The translations under genes and the position numbers were made by a program. The notes below the pieces were generated by a model, which saw nothing but the letters and a program-made list of their open reading frames with translations, did no database searches and was not told where the DNA came from. A stretch of 64,000 nt of DNA, taken from contig JANQRE010000020.1 of assembly GCA_028284705.1 (NCBI GenBank), positions 56,372-120,371 of the forward strand, in the 5' to 3' direction. The first letter of the stretch is position 1. Every line of letters begins with the position of its first letter. Origin of the DNA: Paracoccaceae bacterium. Lineage in GTDB: Bacteria > Pseudomonadota > Alphaproteobacteria > Rhodobacterales > Rhodobacteraceae. Of this stretch, positions 34,887 to 44,284 are shown in pieces.

Positions 34887-35431
34887 CCGAAGCTGCCGAG
34901 GCCCTTCATATCGATGGTTTTGATCACCTCGAGCATGGTCTCGGTATCCGCACCGGAGGCCTGAACCAGAACACGGTTGGCCACGAGCCCCATCAGATCT
35001 CCATCCTGCTCGGCAAACTTGGCGCGACCGACCCGGATCGGTTTGCCGCCCAGGGCGGGGTTGCCTATCATCGCGCCCATGGACATCACCATCGGGCTGT
35101 CGGCGATGAAGGTGATCGTGAAGTTCTCCGACCCGTTGTCATATTCGGCCTCTGCGCCTGATCCACCGCCAATCATCGCGAGGCCAGCTGCCATGTCGTC
35201 GCTGATCTCGCGGGTCCAGCCATCCGGCGCTTCGGGCAGGAATTGAGACAGCTCATCGCGTTTCAGGGCGGCGAGCAGTTGCTGGGCGAATTTCAACTCC
35301 TCCAGCGCGTAGGCATTGTCACCGTCCTGATAGGCCTGCAGGGCATTTTCGATGGCATCGGAAATCTCGTCGGCAGCGAGCGGGGTTATGCTGAGGGCAA
35401 GGGCAGCGGTGGCGGCATAGAGGCGTTTCAT
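34880..35431 (-). CDS. secreted protein of unknown function
   Basis: This 183-residue product has a signal peptide (MKRLYAATAALALSITPLAA) and a soluble part beginning DEISDAIENALQAYQDGDNAYA. No family is recognised. It is convergent with the hydrolase and may share a transcript with the P1 peptidase 39 bases upstream on the same strand. Confidence 0.6.
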   Translation of the reverse strand: MKRLYAATAALALSITPLAADEISDAIENALQAYQDGDNAYALEELKFAQQLLAALKRDELSQFLPEAPDGWTREISDDMAAGLAMIGGGSGAEAEYDNGSENFTITFIADSPMVMSMGAMIGNPALGGKPIRVGRAKFAEQDGDLMGLVANRVLVQASGADTETMLEVIKTIDMKGLGSFGQ

Positions 35432-35470
35432 GAGGGTACTCCGGGCAAAGATACGTGGGATCAGCCTATA

Positions 35471-36460
35471 TCAGCCGAATTTGTCTTGCCAGACCGGGAG
35501 CACATCGCCCTTGGCGGGGCGCGCCTCATAGATGCCCCGCGCGATGGCGCGGGAGACACAAAGCGCCGCCGCATGGCCAAGCAGCATCGGATCGAGGACT
35601 GGATCGGTGAGGGGTTTCGCGCCGGTCGAGAGGGCAAAGAGCAGATCGCCGTCAAAGGGCGTGTGGGCCGGGATAATCGCGCGGGCGATGCCGTCATGGG
35701 CGGAGATTGCGAGACGGTGCAGTGCGGCTTTGTCGAGAGTGGCGTCGGTGGCGACGATACCGATTGTGGTCGCCGTGCCGGGCGTGAGTTTGGTGGTCGG
35801 TAGGTCGTCTGAAGTATTTTTCGGGTCAGGGCCGAGATTGCCGAATTCACCCTTAAATTCAGAGCTTTGGGCGTGGAAATGCCCGTTTGGCCCGCAGACC
35901 GAGCCGACGGGATTGGCAGCGACCAGGGCGGCAACCATGTGGCCTGACGGCAAAAGCAGAGAGGCAGACCCGATCCCGCCTTTCACGGCCGCCGTTGTGG
36001 CACCTGCTCCGGCGCCAACGCTGCCAAGCGCGATTTCGTCGGAGGCCGCTTTGAAGGCAGCACGTCCAAGGTTCGCGTAGGGGTTTTCGGTCCAGGATTG
36101 ATCGCCACCCGCGGCCAGATCGAAGAGGATCGCGGCGGGGACAATCGGCACCTTGTGCCCGGCGGCTTCGAACCCGCGCCCGGCGGCGCGAAGGGCGCTC
36201 ACAGCGCCATCGGCGGCCGACAGCCCGAAGGCGGATCCGCCGGACAGCACCAACGCATCAACAGCTGCGACGGTTTTGTCGGGGGCCAGAAGATCGGTTT
36301 CCCGCGTGCCGGGCGCGCCACCCTGAACCGCCACCGAGGCCGTGAAAGGCGTGCTGGCGGTCAAAACGGTGGTGCCCGATTTCAGTGCGTCGTCCTGCGC
36401 ATGACCCACCAAAAGGCCATCAATATCGGTGATTTGGTTCTTTGGGCCCGGGGTCAGCAT
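35471..36460 (-). CDS. P1 family peptidase (DmpA/L-aminopeptidase-esterase type)
   Basis: This 329-residue peptidase (ATG 36460) shows the P1/DmpA family pattern: an ALVLSGGSAFGLSAADG segment and the autocleavage region KGGIGSASLLLPSGH (Gly-Ser bond), where the new N-terminal Ser becomes the nucleophile. The 15 residues upstream in the longer frame are not family-like. The family cleaves short peptides from D- or L-amino acids and some beta-peptides. Confidence 0.85.
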   Translation of the reverse strand: MLTPGPKNQITDIDGLLVGHAQDDALKSGTTVLTASTPFTASVAVQGGAPGTRETDLLAPDKTVAAVDALVLSGGSAFGLSAADGAVSALRAAGRGFEAAGHKVPIVPAAILFDLAAGGDQSWTENPYANLGRAAFKAASDEIALGSVGAGAGATTAAVKGGIGSASLLLPSGHMVAALVAANPVGSVCGPNGHFHAQSSEFKGEFGNLGPDPKNTSDDLPTTKLTPGTATTIGIVATDATLDKAALHRLAISAHDGIARAIIPAHTPFDGDLLFALSTGAKPLTDPVLDPMLLGHAAALCVSRAIARGIYEARPAKGDVLPVWQDKFG

Positions 36461-36646
36461 GGGGCCATCCTTTCGCGCGATTTTCCTGCGGTCAAGGCAA
36501 TCCAAAGGAGCGCTACCGCGCGTTACAAATCTGATATTTTCCGAGGTGACACGCCAATCCGAGCGAGCCCCAAAATTGCGCGCAAAAACCTGGGCACGCT
36601 GCGGATTGAACGTAGAAGCCCTTCAAAAAATCGCGTAAACTCCCAT

Positions 36647-36665
36647 ATGTAAATCATAGTTACAT
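36647..36665. promoter_or_regulatory. palindrome upstream of the ten-gene cluster
   Basis: ATGTAA (36647-36652) and TTACAT (36660-36665) form an inverted repeat with a 7-base spacer, 21 bases before the ATG at 36687. It could be an operator or a promoter element. No regulator gene is in the cluster. Confidence 0.4.
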
Positions 36666-36686
36666 TAAATCGAGGGATGGAAACAT

Positions 36687-37763
36687 ATGTCCGATTTTGA
36701 CGCTCAGGTGCGCGAAAGCCAGGCTCAGGTGGAGGAGGCGCAGGCCAAAATCCAGGAATTGACGAGCCGCATTGAAACCGCGCGCAGCAAGCTGAAAACC
36801 GGGGATGATATCTCCATCGACATCGAAAACGCCTCGCTTGAGGATGTGCATGCCCATACCAAGCTGATGGATGGCAATATCGCCGATCTGATCATGGGGT
36901 TGGACGAGGTGACCGCGGGTTTCTCGAAGGACTTCGACGAGATGCGCGACAAGACCGGCTGGGAAAGTTTTGTCGGGATTTTCTCGAACGCAAAGTCCGA
37001 GAGCATGCGTCAGGAACGCATGCGCACCGCCTCCGTAGATGACAAGCTACAGGATTTGATTTCGAAATCCGACACCATCGTGGCGCTTCTGCAAGGCCAA
37101 CTGACCATGCTGGAACAGCAGAAAGTCAAGGTTGAGGGAAATCTGACCGAGACGCTGGATGAGCGCGAACTGACGGTTGGTGAGCTGGAAACCCTGCGCG
37201 CGGACATTCTGGCCATGGACCCCAAGCTGATCGAGTTGGAGAACAAGATCTCCGTCGAACAGGATGCCGCGGCGCGCACAAAGCTAGAGACAGAACTGGC
37301 GGAGGCGAATGCGAAATACAACGAGATGGTCCAGCAGGAGCAGGTGAAGCTCGCCAAATCGCAAACGCTGGAGCGCTATATCGAGAAGGGTAAAACCTGG
37401 ATAGACTCGCTGCAGAACCAAGCCGCGACGCAGATGGTGCTGATCAACAAGCTGGAGACCGATACCAAGCAGCGGGTTGTTTTGTATGATGCGCTGACGA
37501 AATCGTTGAAAACGGCGCAGCAACAGGATGTGGCGCATAAGATCAACGAGATCGGCGTGCAGACCGACCAGGAGGCACAATCCGCTATGGCCGGGATCGG
37601 CGCGGCCACCAACAAGCGCATGGCCGAGATGATGGAAGCGCACGAAGACCAGATGGTCTTTGCCCGCAAGGTGCTGGAGCAAAAGGCGAAAGCCGATGAG
37701 CGCTTTGCCCGGCGGTTCCAGGAAATCGTCGAGAAGCACGACAAGAACCTCTACGGATCCTGA
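36687..37763 (+). CDS. coiled-coil protein, first gene of an unassigned cluster
   Basis: This 358-residue protein is almost entirely charged heptad helix (Glu/Lys/Gln-rich segments throughout), with no membrane helix or signal peptide. The start ATG 36687 follows GAGGGATGG. The end of the protein (QEIVEKHDKNLYGS) has no recognisable motif. It could be a scaffold or filament for the AAA+ ATPase two genes on, and resembles the toxic-anion-resistance type only in general shape. I could not assign a family. Confidence 0.7.
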   Translation: MSDFDAQVRESQAQVEEAQAKIQELTSRIETARSKLKTGDDISIDIENASLEDVHAHTKLMDGNIADLIMGLDEVTAGFSKDFDEMRDKTGWESFVGIFSNAKSESMRQERMRTASVDDKLQDLISKSDTIVALLQGQLTMLEQQKVKVEGNLTETLDERELTVGELETLRADILAMDPKLIELENKISVEQDAAARTKLETELAEANAKYNEMVQQEQVKLAKSQTLERYIEKGKTWIDSLQNQAATQMVLINKLETDTKQRVVLYDALTKSLKTAQQQDVAHKINEIGVQTDQEAQSAMAGIGAATNKRMAEMMEAHEDQMVFARKVLEQKAKADERFARRFQEIVEKHDKNLYGS

Positions 37764-37766
37764 TCT

Positions 37767-37970
37767 TTGGCCACGACGCTCAAGCCAAGGCATATCGTTC
37801 TGGCGGTCTGTGCGCTCGCCGTGCTGATCCCGAATGATGGCTGGCGCGCGCTGTTCGGCGAGGCGTGGCGCATGGCCATTTGGGTGCCGCTGGGGCTGGG
37901 TCTTTTGCTTCTGTCCTATGAGGTCTTTCTCGCCGGTCGTGCACGGGGTTGGTTCGGGAGCGGGAAGTGA
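37767..37970 (+). CDS. 67-residue membrane protein of the cluster
   Basis: Two hydrophobic segments lie near residues 7-20 and 31-50 (LRHIVLAV... and ...WVPLGLGLLLLSYEVFLAG). The start is TTG 37767, four bases past the coiled-coil stop. Its end overlaps the next start as GTGA (37967-37970). Confidence 0.6.
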   Translation: MATTLKPRHIVLAVCALAVLIPNDGWRALFGEAWRMAIWVPLGLGLLLLSYEVFLAGRARGWFGSGK

Positions 37971-39097
37971 CGGAAAAGGTTGATCTTACACGCGACCATG
38001 CGGGCATCACCGATGACCTCGCCGCCCGTCGCTATTTCGCGAAGTTCGAGCGGATCACCGGCCATCTCGCGCGTGTCGCCGCGGAGATGGAAAACGAAGG
38101 ATCGCTGTCGAAAACCGATGTCGGTATCATCGCGGATTACGTGCAGCGGATTGCCAATACGTTCCGCTCACTCTCCTACAAATATCTTCTGACGGGACGT
38201 GATACGGGCACGTTTTTCGGCTCGCTGGAGATCGACCGACATGAAAGCGGCTTTCCGGTCTTTCCCGAACTGATGCGGATGGCCAATGACGCGCAGCAAG
38301 CGGAGCGGCATCTGGACGGCATGCCGTCAAAAACGGCGCTGAAAGATCAGATGATTGGCCAGATCGTCGGTGATCTTACCATCCCGACAAAGCTGCAATT
38401 CGCGCTGTCGCAGCGTCTCTATTACGAGGCCATGGCGGCGGGGGAGTTGTTCTGGCCCACCAATGACGCGCAGGCGATCTGGCAGGGCAATTCCGAGGAG
38501 CGGCGCGCCTATCTCTTGCATTGGGCCGTCTATGACAGCCAGCAGAATATCCCGACGATTTACCTGATGGACGTCGAGGATTCCGGTGACACGGCGTTGC
38601 CCAAAGACCAGCGTCGTTGGCCCTTAGCGCAGGCGCATCTTACGGCGCAAGCATCGGGCGGGCTGAAGCTTCTGACCATCGCGCAAGGCTTTGATCGCGA
38701 TTTTGACGACCTGCATCCCAAGCGCCTGCGACGCCTACATGTGGGGCCGATGTATTCCTCGGCCTTCACCCGCCAAACCGGCCCGATCCGCGAGGTTCTG
38801 GAGGAGGCGCAAAGCCCGATGGGCGAGGATTGGACGCTGGCCTGGACCCATGAAGAGCTGGTCTCCGAACGGGTCGAGTTGGAAAAGAAGGGCTGGTTCT
38901 CTTCCGTCGAGCGCGAGATTTTTAAGCTTGATCCGTTCTCGGGCCGCGGGGCGGAGACAGGGGCAACGCGTATCTCTCGCTCGATGATCCTGCCGGAGCG
39001 TCCGTATCAGGTGATGGCAGAGAAGAACCCACCTGGGTTCGCTGGCGTTCGGAAATTTGTTGTCAGCCCGTCGGGTAGGGTGGTGAGCGCCCGCTGA
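37967..39097 (+). CDS. 376-residue soluble protein of the cluster, unknown
   Basis: The product begins MTEKVDLTRDHAG from GTG 37967, with GGGAGCGGG as ribosome site. It is mixed helix and strand with a Trp/Tyr-rich middle (FWPTNDAQAIWQG, AYLLHWAVYDSQQNIPTIYL). There is no signal peptide or clear motif. It lies directly upstream of the AAA+ gene and may be an adaptor or substrate-binding partner. Confidence 0.7.
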   Translation: MTEKVDLTRDHAGITDDLAARRYFAKFERITGHLARVAAEMENEGSLSKTDVGIIADYVQRIANTFRSLSYKYLLTGRDTGTFFGSLEIDRHESGFPVFPELMRMANDAQQAERHLDGMPSKTALKDQMIGQIVGDLTIPTKLQFALSQRLYYEAMAAGELFWPTNDAQAIWQGNSEERRAYLLHWAVYDSQQNIPTIYLMDVEDSGDTALPKDQRRWPLAQAHLTAQASGGLKLLTIAQGFDRDFDDLHPKRLRRLHVGPMYSSAFTRQTGPIREVLEEAQSPMGEDWTLAWTHEELVSERVELEKKGWFSSVEREIFKLDPFSGRGAETGATRISRSMILPERPYQVMAEKNPPGFAGVRKFVVSPSGRVVSAR

Positions 39098-39142
39098 TCT
39101 GTGCCCGAAACGGAACTTTTTTGATCAATAATGGAGTAAGAT

Positions 39143-41077
39143 GTGAGCCAATCCGCTGATTTCATGGAGCTGAAAGAGGACGACATTCGCGCCCATTACG
39201 AGGCGGCGGTGTCGATGCTGGACGGGCTCGACCACACGCCACGCATCGCGACACCGAAGGCGCCGGAAGCCACCGAACGCTCGGCGGGCGTCTCAACCGG
39301 CGCGCGGCGGTTTCGTTCCACCACGCGTGGGCTGGTGACGCGCTCCACGGCGCGGCCTGAGGGCGTGCGCTTGATCGACCGGGTCGAGGGCATTGGCGAG
39401 GATGCCCTGCCCACGGCGGGGCAGGCGGCGGTGTTGCAGAACCTTCGCCGCGCCTTGGCGATCGGGCTGGCGATTGGCGATCAGTTTTCCGAGGCCACGG
39501 GGCTGGTGGAACTGAAGAAGGAAAACCTCGAAGGGCGGCTCTCGGACGCGAAGAAATCGGAATTCGGCGAACTGCTGGCGGCGGAAGCCCTGGCTGTGCT
39601 CTACGCTTTCGGCAACGCGACGGCTTACTTGCTGGCCCCGTCGATGACCGAAGTCACCGTCGAGATCGGCGCTGTGGAGGAAATCCTCACCGACAACGCG
39701 CAACTGGCTTTGCACGGCGCGATGTGGGAGTTGGATCAGGAACTTGCGCTCTTCGCCACCGACGAGACCAAGATCGCCGCCACCGTCTCGGCCTATGTCG
39801 AGCAGCTGATGGAGAAGGTCTCGCTGCGCGCCCAGAACACGCCGCGGCTGGATGCCTTCACATCCGCCTCATACCGGATCGAGGCGGATGACTTGACGAT
39901 CAACGGCTTCACGCCCGCGGCGAAGGCCAAGGGCACGACGCTGACCATGACCTTCAAACAGCCCAACGAGGTCGTCGGCAACCACATCGCCAAATACCAG
40001 GCGATGCGGCTTTCCAAGATGATCATGGCCTATGATTTCGACCGCAAACTGAACCCGTTCGTCGATCTCGGCGGCTTCATCTTCACCTTCATGGGCGACG
40101 GCAAGCCGGGTACGGGGAAGACGACGCTCATCCAGATGATGGCGGGGATGATCAACGAGTATTGCTCAGTCGCGGGCTATCCGTTCCGCTACCAGAACCT
40201 CTCCACCGACAATATCGACAGCTATCAGGGTAAATCCGGCCAGAACGCAAAAGCGTTCATTAACAATGTGATAGACCCGTCTGTCATTGGGTTTGGCACG
40301 ATTGACGACATTGACCAATTGGCGGGCAAACGCGGCGATCGTCAATCCTCTGCCGGTCAGTTGGAGATCACGGCGGTGCTGATGGAAAGCTTCGCCGGGG
40401 CCAATACCGTGGTGCGCGGGAACTGCACGTTTGGGATGTTCTCCAACTATCCTGAGAACGTGGACGACGCGCTCCGCCAACGGGCCGGCGCGCGCTTCCT
40501 CGTGGACGGGCCGATCACGCGCGACGACTATATCGACATCCTCTACCTGCTGATGGGCAAGAACCACGACATCCCGCTGGGCGATCACGAGGCCTATGCG
40601 GCGCAGCAGATCCAGAAGGCCGTCGCGGCGTCGTTCGAGAGCCACAACAAGCCCCATGAAGAAGGGCTGATGAAGGTGTTCGACCGGGTGCATTCGGAGA
40701 TCGGCGAACTCGACACGATTGCCAAGATGGGCACCTATCTCAAGGGCATTCAGGAGGCCGATGAACGCTTCACGGGCCGCGCGATCAAGAACATCACCGA
40801 CGCCGTGAAGGTCCGCGCGATGGATTTCGAACTGCCGGACGAGTGGATGGAGAACCCGGAGTTGTTCCTCTTCAAAACCTACGACGAAAAGCGGGACATG
40901 ATCGCCGAGCTGCGCCAGCCGATCACGACCGAAATGGTGATCCAGGAGATCAACCGCTACGCGGATTCAGAGTTCCGCTACGCCGACAAGTCGGACGAGG
41001 TGGCGATTGACGCCATGGTGCGCGACTTCGGCCGTCAGGAGGAGGCGAAGCGGCGGTATTTGGAGAGTAAGGGGTGA
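39143..41077 (+). CDS. AAA+ ATPase of the unassigned cluster
   Basis: The 644-residue protein has an extended N-terminal region (to about residue 300) and a AAA+ module: Walker A GDGKPGTGKTTL at 318-329, Walker B-like VIGFGTIDDID at 381-391, sensor-like FSNYPENV at 433-440 and arginine-finger-like ALRQRAGAR at 443-451. The C-terminal part is helical. It is the only energy-using protein in the cluster. Its last bases overlap the next gene (GTGA). Function may be remodelling of membrane-bound partners; this is inference. Confidence 0.85.
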   Translation: MSQSADFMELKEDDIRAHYEAAVSMLDGLDHTPRIATPKAPEATERSAGVSTGARRFRSTTRGLVTRSTARPEGVRLIDRVEGIGEDALPTAGQAAVLQNLRRALAIGLAIGDQFSEATGLVELKKENLEGRLSDAKKSEFGELLAAEALAVLYAFGNATAYLLAPSMTEVTVEIGAVEEILTDNAQLALHGAMWELDQELALFATDETKIAATVSAYVEQLMEKVSLRAQNTPRLDAFTSASYRIEADDLTINGFTPAAKAKGTTLTMTFKQPNEVVGNHIAKYQAMRLSKMIMAYDFDRKLNPFVDLGGFIFTFMGDGKPGTGKTTLIQMMAGMINEYCSVAGYPFRYQNLSTDNIDSYQGKSGQNAKAFINNVIDPSVIGFGTIDDIDQLAGKRGDRQSSAGQLEITAVLMESFAGANTVVRGNCTFGMFSNYPENVDDALRQRAGARFLVDGPITRDDYIDILYLLMGKNHDIPLGDHEAYAAQQIQKAVAASFESHNKPHEEGLMKVFDRVHSEIGELDTIAKMGTYLKGIQEADERFTGRAIKNITDAVKVRAMDFELPDEWMENPELFLFKTYDEKRDMIAELRQPITTEMVIQEINRYADSEFRYADKSDEVAIDAMVRDFGRQEEAKRRYLESKG

Positions 41078-41613
41078 AGGATCGCGGCCCTTGGCATAGC
41101 GCTGATACCGTTGGCGGATGGACCAATCACTATTGGCGCATGAAACGCTGGAGTGAAGCTGCACGAAAGGCATCGTATATTCCTGCCCATGAAACAGATG
41201 AACATCTCCGCGCTGATGATTTGTTCCTGAGCTATTGTATCTGGGCGCACTCGCTTCTTGAGTGGATAGTCACGGACCATCCTGAGTTGGCCGAACAAAT
41301 CAAGAAACATGTTTATGGGCGACCCGAATGGGACATGGTTCGAAGCTTTGCAAATCGTACTCGGCACTTTGACCAGTCAAGAAATCCTATGCCCAAAGAC
41401 ACATACTGGCGATTGTTCAGAGTTGCGGTTCCTTTTTCAAAGCAATTGAAGGGGACCGACTTTGTCGAATGGGTTGTTTACTACGACGGCAAAAGGCACG
41501 AAGTCGCGAGCATTGTCCGAAATATAGATGAGATGTGGGACAATATCATCGAACAGATGGGCCTAGACCAAAATCAAATTCCCGATGAGTTGAAGGTCGA
41601 TGCGGAAGGTTGA
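41074..41613 (+). CDS. 179-residue protein, possible insertion into the cluster
   Basis: This gene has lower GC and different codon use from its neighbours, and the downstream DNA holds palindromes. The product has Trp-rich helices and NRTRHFDQSRN, reminiscent of the N..RHF pattern of some HEPN-like proteins, but I cannot confirm the domain. Start GTG 41074 overlaps the AAA+ stop. It could be a later passenger riding on the AAA+ transcript. Confidence 0.55.
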   Translation: MKDRGPWHSADTVGGWTNHYWRMKRWSEAARKASYIPAHETDEHLRADDLFLSYCIWAHSLLEWIVTDHPELAEQIKKHVYGRPEWDMVRSFANRTRHFDQSRNPMPKDTYWRLFRVAVPFSKQLKGTDFVEWVVYYDGKRHEVASIVRNIDEMWDNIIEQMGLDQNQIPDELKVDAEG

Positions 41614-41628
41614 TCTCCATTCCTGTTC

Positions 41629-41705
41629 CGCGGCGAAGCCGCGATGCGCCCGACCCGCCCCCACGGGCGGGCGCATTCTGCACCGACCCTCGGGCCGGGC
41701 GCATC
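41629..41705. repeat. palindrome cluster after the inserted gene
   Basis: A small hairpin, CGCGGC-GAA-GCCGCG (41629-41643), is followed by three copies of one motif: GATGCGCCCG (41643-41652), then in inverted form CGGGCGCAT (41668-41676) and CGGGCGCATC (41696-41705). The first and third form a bounding inverted repeat. It resembles a REP-type element marking the right end of an insertion. Confidence 0.55.
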
Positions 41706-41727
41706 ACGTCTTCTGTGAGACAACCGC

Positions 41728-42348
41728 TTGAATGAGCCTACCCACATAACCCGCGTGCCATGGGCGCTCCTCATCCTCGGCATGGCTGCGGCCTATGTCG
41801 CGGCGGGGCAGTTGCAGGATACCGGGCTGCTCTCGATCACGCCGCCGCCCTCTGAATTCCATCCGGTGAACCAACCGGACGCGATTGGCCGTGAGTTCTG
41901 GCTGCATCTCTCGGCCTACACGGCCTGGGTGACGACGCTCCTGATCATCCCGGCCTTCCTCTTTGTCTGGTTCGAGGACCGGGCCCCCGATTGGAAAGCC
42001 TTCTGGGCGGCGGGCTGGATTGCCTATCTCATCCATCTAGGCGTGGCCATGTTTGGGTTCTTCGAAAGTGACTACGAATGGATGACCACCTCCTCCCGCG
42101 TATCGGCCTTCTGGCCGGGGATGCTTCTGGCGGTCTGGTGGGGCCTTGATCTCGCGCTGGCAAACAAAACCCACCCTTGGGTCACGATCCAACGGTTCGG
42201 CGTGCATCTGATGGCTTTCGTCCTTTTCTTCGGCGGCTCAGCCATCAAGGGCGAACTTCTCACGATCCAGATCATCGGCTACGCTTTGCTCGCCGTCACG
42301 CTCATCGCCGCGATCCGCTGGCTTGCACAGAGGAGGGCTGCATCATGA
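41728..42348 (+). CDS. 206-residue polytopic membrane protein of the cluster
   Basis: About six hydrophobic segments (near residues 12-30, 66-87, 97-118, 129-145, 158-175 and 181-198) give an inner-membrane topology. The start is unclear: TTG 41728 or GTG 41755; no ATG fits and a stop lies just upstream at 41716. The end overlaps the next gene as ATGA (42345-42348). Confidence 0.65.
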   Translation: MNEPTHITRVPWALLILGMAAAYVAAGQLQDTGLLSITPPPSEFHPVNQPDAIGREFWLHLSAYTAWVTTLLIIPAFLFVWFEDRAPDWKAFWAAGWIAYLIHLGVAMFGFFESDYEWMTTSSRVSAFWPGMLLAVWWGLDLALANKTHPWVTIQRFGVHLMAFVLFFGGSAIKGELLTIQIIGYALLAVTLIAAIRWLAQRRAAS

Positions 42349-42659
42349 TCGCCACACTTCTCACCGTCTGGTGCCTGCCGATCCTGATCGGGATCTGGCT
42401 GGGCATGTGGCAAGGGCGCCGGCCCGCCATGACGCCGGGCGAGTTTTTCAAACATATCGGCACGGCGATCCTCTTCGCCGGCTGCATCATCTTCATGATC
42501 CAGATGATCCTTGTTGGTGCACTCATGGTCGGACTTGAAGGTGGCATGGTGGGCCTTGGTTCGGAGGCCTGGCGCTGGACCTTCTATACCGGCGCGCTGT
42601 GGCTTCCCTGCCTCGTCATCTCCTATATTGTCAAAGCGATGCAGGAGAAGCGCCGATGA
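42345..42659 (+). CDS. 104-residue membrane protein of the cluster
   Basis: The product has three hydrophobic segments near residues 2-20, 38-62 and 80-97. ATG 42345 overlaps the preceding stop and the end overlaps the next ATG (ATGA, 42656-42659). The longer frame upstream is the shadow of the previous gene. Confidence 0.65.
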   Translation: MIATLLTVWCLPILIGIWLGMWQGRRPAMTPGEFFKHIGTAILFAGCIIFMIQMILVGALMVGLEGGMVGLGSEAWRWTFYTGALWLPCLVISYIVKAMQEKRR

Positions 42660-44005
42660 TGCGGCTCATCGAAAAAGGGTTGATGTACGGCAACCTCTTT
42701 CATGTGAACTCCCCTGCCTTGGCGGAGCGCTATAACCGCGCGCTGAAGCATCTGACCGGTAAAGAGACGAAGCTGACGGACTTTCATATTGATATCTCCG
42801 GCTATGCGCCCGAGATCGGGGTGGAACTGGATGACCCGCTTTATCTCAATCCCAACGGTTGCAACCGGCAGTTCATCCTGCTGTCCACCGATCAGAAAAC
42901 CGCGCCGCTTCTGGAGGCGAAGTTTTCCACCTCCCGCTCGATCCTGCGGCACTTCATCGAAGAGAACGAAGCGCAGCTTTTTGCCCTGACGGCCCGCGAT
43001 GCGGTGGCGGGCGAATTGGTGAATTCTGTCTACACGGTCTCCAAGGCCGCGCATCTCTTCGACATCCGCAAAATCCGTATCGAGGCGGACACGACCGGCG
43101 GGCATGTGCGCGAAGCCAACAAGCTGGGCGACATGATCGAGGAGTTCCGCACCCGCGAGGATGCGTGGTGGGATGATGTGCTGATCGCCGACATGATTAC
43201 TCTGGCGAAGTCGACGGGCGATGTGATGCGGCAGCCGATTTCGCTAAAACAGACCACCTTCGATCAGGAGAATTTCTGGACCTCGCATTTCGGCGGGCTC
43301 TATGTCTTCCGCACCTTTGAAGAGCCGGCGACGATTGCGGTCACGGGCAAGTCCGATCTGGGAAAACTACCTACGAAACTGACGCTCGGGTTCCATGAGC
43401 GTAACAAAATCGCTCAGTTCCTCGACGAAAATGATCTGGTCGAACCCATCGTGAAAGCCAAGGGCGTGAATGCCGTGGCGATCCTGCGCCAGAAGCTGGA
43501 TTTCATCGTCGTCGATGTCGCGGCAACGATGGAGGCAACGGTCGAGAATGCCCGTCGGCAGGACTTGCGCCAACTGGCCCGGAAATATGCTGAGCTTCTG
43601 CCGCCGGAATTTCACACGCTCAACAAGCTGCTGCGGTGGGCGGAAGGCGGCGGCCCCTGGCCTCGGATCACCTCCAACGACCCGGCTTATTTCTACACTC
43701 TGCGCGCCAAACCGCACGAGGATCGCGACCTGATCAACATGTTGCTGGCGGAGCTGTCGCCGTTGGATGTGCGCCAGCTCTTCATTTGTCACAAAGAGCT
43801 CTTCTACGCGCTCTATCGCGGCTGGCCGGATCAGAAGAAGGCTTTCGTTGCCGATTTCCTTGAGCGGGAATATCAGGTGGACAAGGCAGGTGCGCGAAAG
43901 GCACTCTTTGGCGATGCGTCCATGGAAGAAGAGTTGGATGCAGACGGCCCGGACGATCTGGTGGATATTGTCGGGCCCTGGGGCGCGGTCAGGAGGGGAA
44001 GATGA
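42656..44005 (+). CDS. 449-residue soluble protein of the cluster, unknown
   Basis: The protein starts MMRLIEKGLMYGNLFHVNSP and is mixed alpha/beta, with several charged helices (RALKHLTGKETKLTDFHIDIS) and ERNKIAQFLDENDLVEP in the middle. No membrane helix, signal or known motif is seen. Overlaps on both sides couple it to the membrane proteins. With the AAA+ ATPase and the 376-residue protein it is one of the three large soluble parts of the cluster. Confidence 0.7.
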   Translation: MMRLIEKGLMYGNLFHVNSPALAERYNRALKHLTGKETKLTDFHIDISGYAPEIGVELDDPLYLNPNGCNRQFILLSTDQKTAPLLEAKFSTSRSILRHFIEENEAQLFALTARDAVAGELVNSVYTVSKAAHLFDIRKIRIEADTTGGHVREANKLGDMIEEFRTREDAWWDDVLIADMITLAKSTGDVMRQPISLKQTTFDQENFWTSHFGGLYVFRTFEEPATIAVTGKSDLGKLPTKLTLGFHERNKIAQFLDENDLVEPIVKAKGVNAVAILRQKLDFIVVDVAATMEATVENARRQDLRQLARKYAELLPPEFHTLNKLLRWAEGGGPWPRITSNDPAYFYTLRAKPHEDRDLINMLLAELSPLDVRQLFICHKELFYALYRGWPDQKKAFVADFLEREYQVDKAGARKALFGDASMEEELDADGPDDLVDIVGPWGAVRRGR

Positions 44006-44271
44006 TTTTTGGGATAATCCGGCTTGCGGTGTTTGCCTTTCTGGTGATGCTCATCGTCTATTTCGCGCTCTCCTGGTGGTCACGCTCGGTGCGCCGTTCG
44101 AAACTGGAGGACGAGTGGGACGAAGAAGGCATGACCGGTGACCGCGAAGCGTTCATCGAACAGGGGTTGGCGGATTATGATGGCTCGCTGCGCCGCAAGC
44201 TGATCTTCGGGGTTTTTGTGGTGCCCTATCTGGTGATCGGCGTGCTCATCTATGTTGTGAACTTTCAATAG
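44002..44271 (+). CDS. 89-residue membrane protein of the cluster
   Basis: It has two hydrophobic segments, near residues 4-22 and 68-86, with an acidic loop (KLEDEWDEEGMTGDREA) between them. ATG 44002 overlaps the preceding stop (ATGA) after AGGAGGGGAAG. Confidence 0.6.
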   Translation: MIFGIIRLAVFAFLVMLIVYFALSWWSRSVRRSKLEDEWDEEGMTGDREAFIEQGLADYDGSLRRKLIFGVFVVPYLVIGVLIYVVNFQ

Positions 44272-44284
44272 GTTAGGCTGAGAT

